Origin: Pedobacter puniceum
Lineage (GTDB): Bacteria > Bacteroidota > Bacteroidia > Sphingobacteriales > Sphingobacteriaceae
NCBI RefSeq assembly: GCF_009674685.1
Contig: NZ_WKJI01000003.1
Location: 62,001-126,000 of the forward strand
Direction of reading: 5' to 3'
Length of the DNA stretch: 64,000 bases
The notes under the pieces were generated by a model. The model had not been told where the DNA came from and did no database searches. It was given only the letters and a program-made list of their open reading frames with translations. Positions 63,513-64,000 of this stretch are shown here, one piece after another. Within the stretch, counting starts at the first letter, position 1, and each line of letters begins with the position of its first letter. The translations under genes were made by a program, and so were the position numbers.

Positions 63513-64000
63513 TTAGTTTTTACTCAAGTATTGTGCTACCAAATCATCATAACTTGGTAAAGCACTTGCTGGCCATTTATTAATAATTGTTCCGTTTTTT
63601 AAAAGAATTAAACCGGGATTAGCTCTTACCATACTTTTAAGCGGTACTGCATCGGCATAAAAAAACTCCATCACCAGTTTATTTTCTTTGATAAATTTTT
63701 CAGCATCAGTAGCAGAATTTGCTGTTAGCCAAACCGTACGGATATTAAAATTTTCTGCAGCATTTATCGCTAAAGCGTTAATGTCTCCGGCAGCTTTTTT
63801 ATTAGCTTTATCAAGCTTCCAACCAACAGCAACCAAATTATAGTAAGGGTTTTCTATCAATTCTTTGGTATAGCTTACCCCTTGTGAATCGTAAATATTT
63901 AAATCACTTATTTTAGGCTGATAGCCTTCTTTAACAAGTTTTGGTTCTGATGAGTTGATTAATTCCCAATCCGGATTTTCATAAATTTTGGTCTCCAGAT
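63513..64000 (-). CDS. BT_3928-like protein, C-terminal part
   Basis: The open frame runs to the window edge, so only the last 162 codons or so are seen. The text DLNIYDSQGVSYTKELIEN followed by ALAINAAENFNIRTVWLTANS and NPGLILLKNGTIINKWPASALPSYDDL matches the thioredoxin-like tail of the BT_3928 family (DoxX-type membrane protein plus tail) found beside aroK and other metabolic genes in Bacteroidota. The function is unknown. The true start is beyond base 64000. Confidence 0.7.
   Translation of the reverse strand, partial: LETKIYENPDWELINSSEPKLVKEGYQPKISDLNIYDSQGVSYTKELIENPYYNLVAVGWKLDKANKKAAGDINALAINAAENFNIRTVWLTANSATDAEKFIKENKLVMEFFYADAVPLKSMVRANPGLILLKNGTIINKWPASALPSYDDLVAQYLSKN

Noticed and set aside
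1-64000. CRISPR array, insertion sequence, prophage or integrase
   Set aside because: No spaced direct repeats, transposase or phage genes were seen in the window.

Overview
This AT-rich, gene-dense window comes from a member of the Bacteroidota, most likely a Sphingobacteriaceae/Pedobacter-type bacterium. The grounds are a SusC/SusD pair, a PorZ component of the type IX secretion system, DUF2490, a BT_3928-like protein, a DksA-like protein without zinc cysteines, few Shine-Dalgarno sites, and promoters of the Bacteroidota type (TAnnTTTG at -7, sometimes TTTG about 19 nt upstream). No plasmid, phage, insertion sequence or CRISPR array was seen. Both edge genes are cut by the window.

Layout. 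1-8.2 kb: metal-efflux RND pump (partial), a small exported protein, lnt, rsmI, serS, then a minus-strand group DUF4112 / DUF389 / kinase-like unknown. 8.2-13.6 kb: a SIMPL protein and a six-gene minus-strand operon (PTPS-type pterin synthase, folE, atypical SDR, flavin reductase, TetR, ABC1 kinase). 13.6-18.0 kb: TIGR03643, DUF2256, cryptochrome DASH, an iron-sulfur photolyase and a B12-binding MerR regulator. 18.1-28.2 kb: housekeeping genes (sucA, sucB, ndk, nrnA-like, FKBP, tatD, ansA). 28.5-36.2 kb: SusC, SusD, a fasciclin lipoprotein and a PKD-like lipoprotein, followed by a LacI regulator. 36.2-40.5 kb: class I CPD photolyase, TIGR01777 epimerase, CBS protein and SDR-DUF2867. 40.6-45.7 kb: DUF2490, lspA, dksA-like, ileS. 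45.8-49.4 kb: porZ, recO, two tRNA-Val(TAC) genes and a tRNA remnant. 49.4-56.7 kb: LTA-synthase-like sulfatase, M1 peptidase, acetyltransferase-like protein, potassium channel, lpdA. 56.8-63 kb: crtZ, murB, an ECF sigma factor, crtI, crtB, an unknown exported protein, a lycopene cyclase and a mini cytochrome b5. 63-64 kb: aroK and a BT_3928-type protein (partial).

The unifying theme is light and photo-oxidative stress. Three photolyase/cryptochrome types, a LitR/CarH-like B12 regulator, a GTP-to-pterin operon and a carotenoid cluster with its own sigma factor lie within about 50 kb. The strongest new observation is a shared promoter/operator layout, TAnnTTTGTTTA-N10-ATAAAAGTTAAACAAAA. It occurs in front of the pterin operon (about 13.6 kb) and in front of the ECF sigma gene (about 58.5 kb). 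A second, looser copy lies just upstream at the sigma gene, and a compact TTTGTTTAAACAAA palindrome lies in front of the MerR gene. This suggests one regulator, plausibly the B12-MerR protein, joins these loci in one regulon. The pterin synthase carries the C-x5-HGH motif of 6-pyruvoyl-tetrahydropterin synthases rather than the queuosine enzyme QueD, so the operon probably makes a biopterin-like cofactor.
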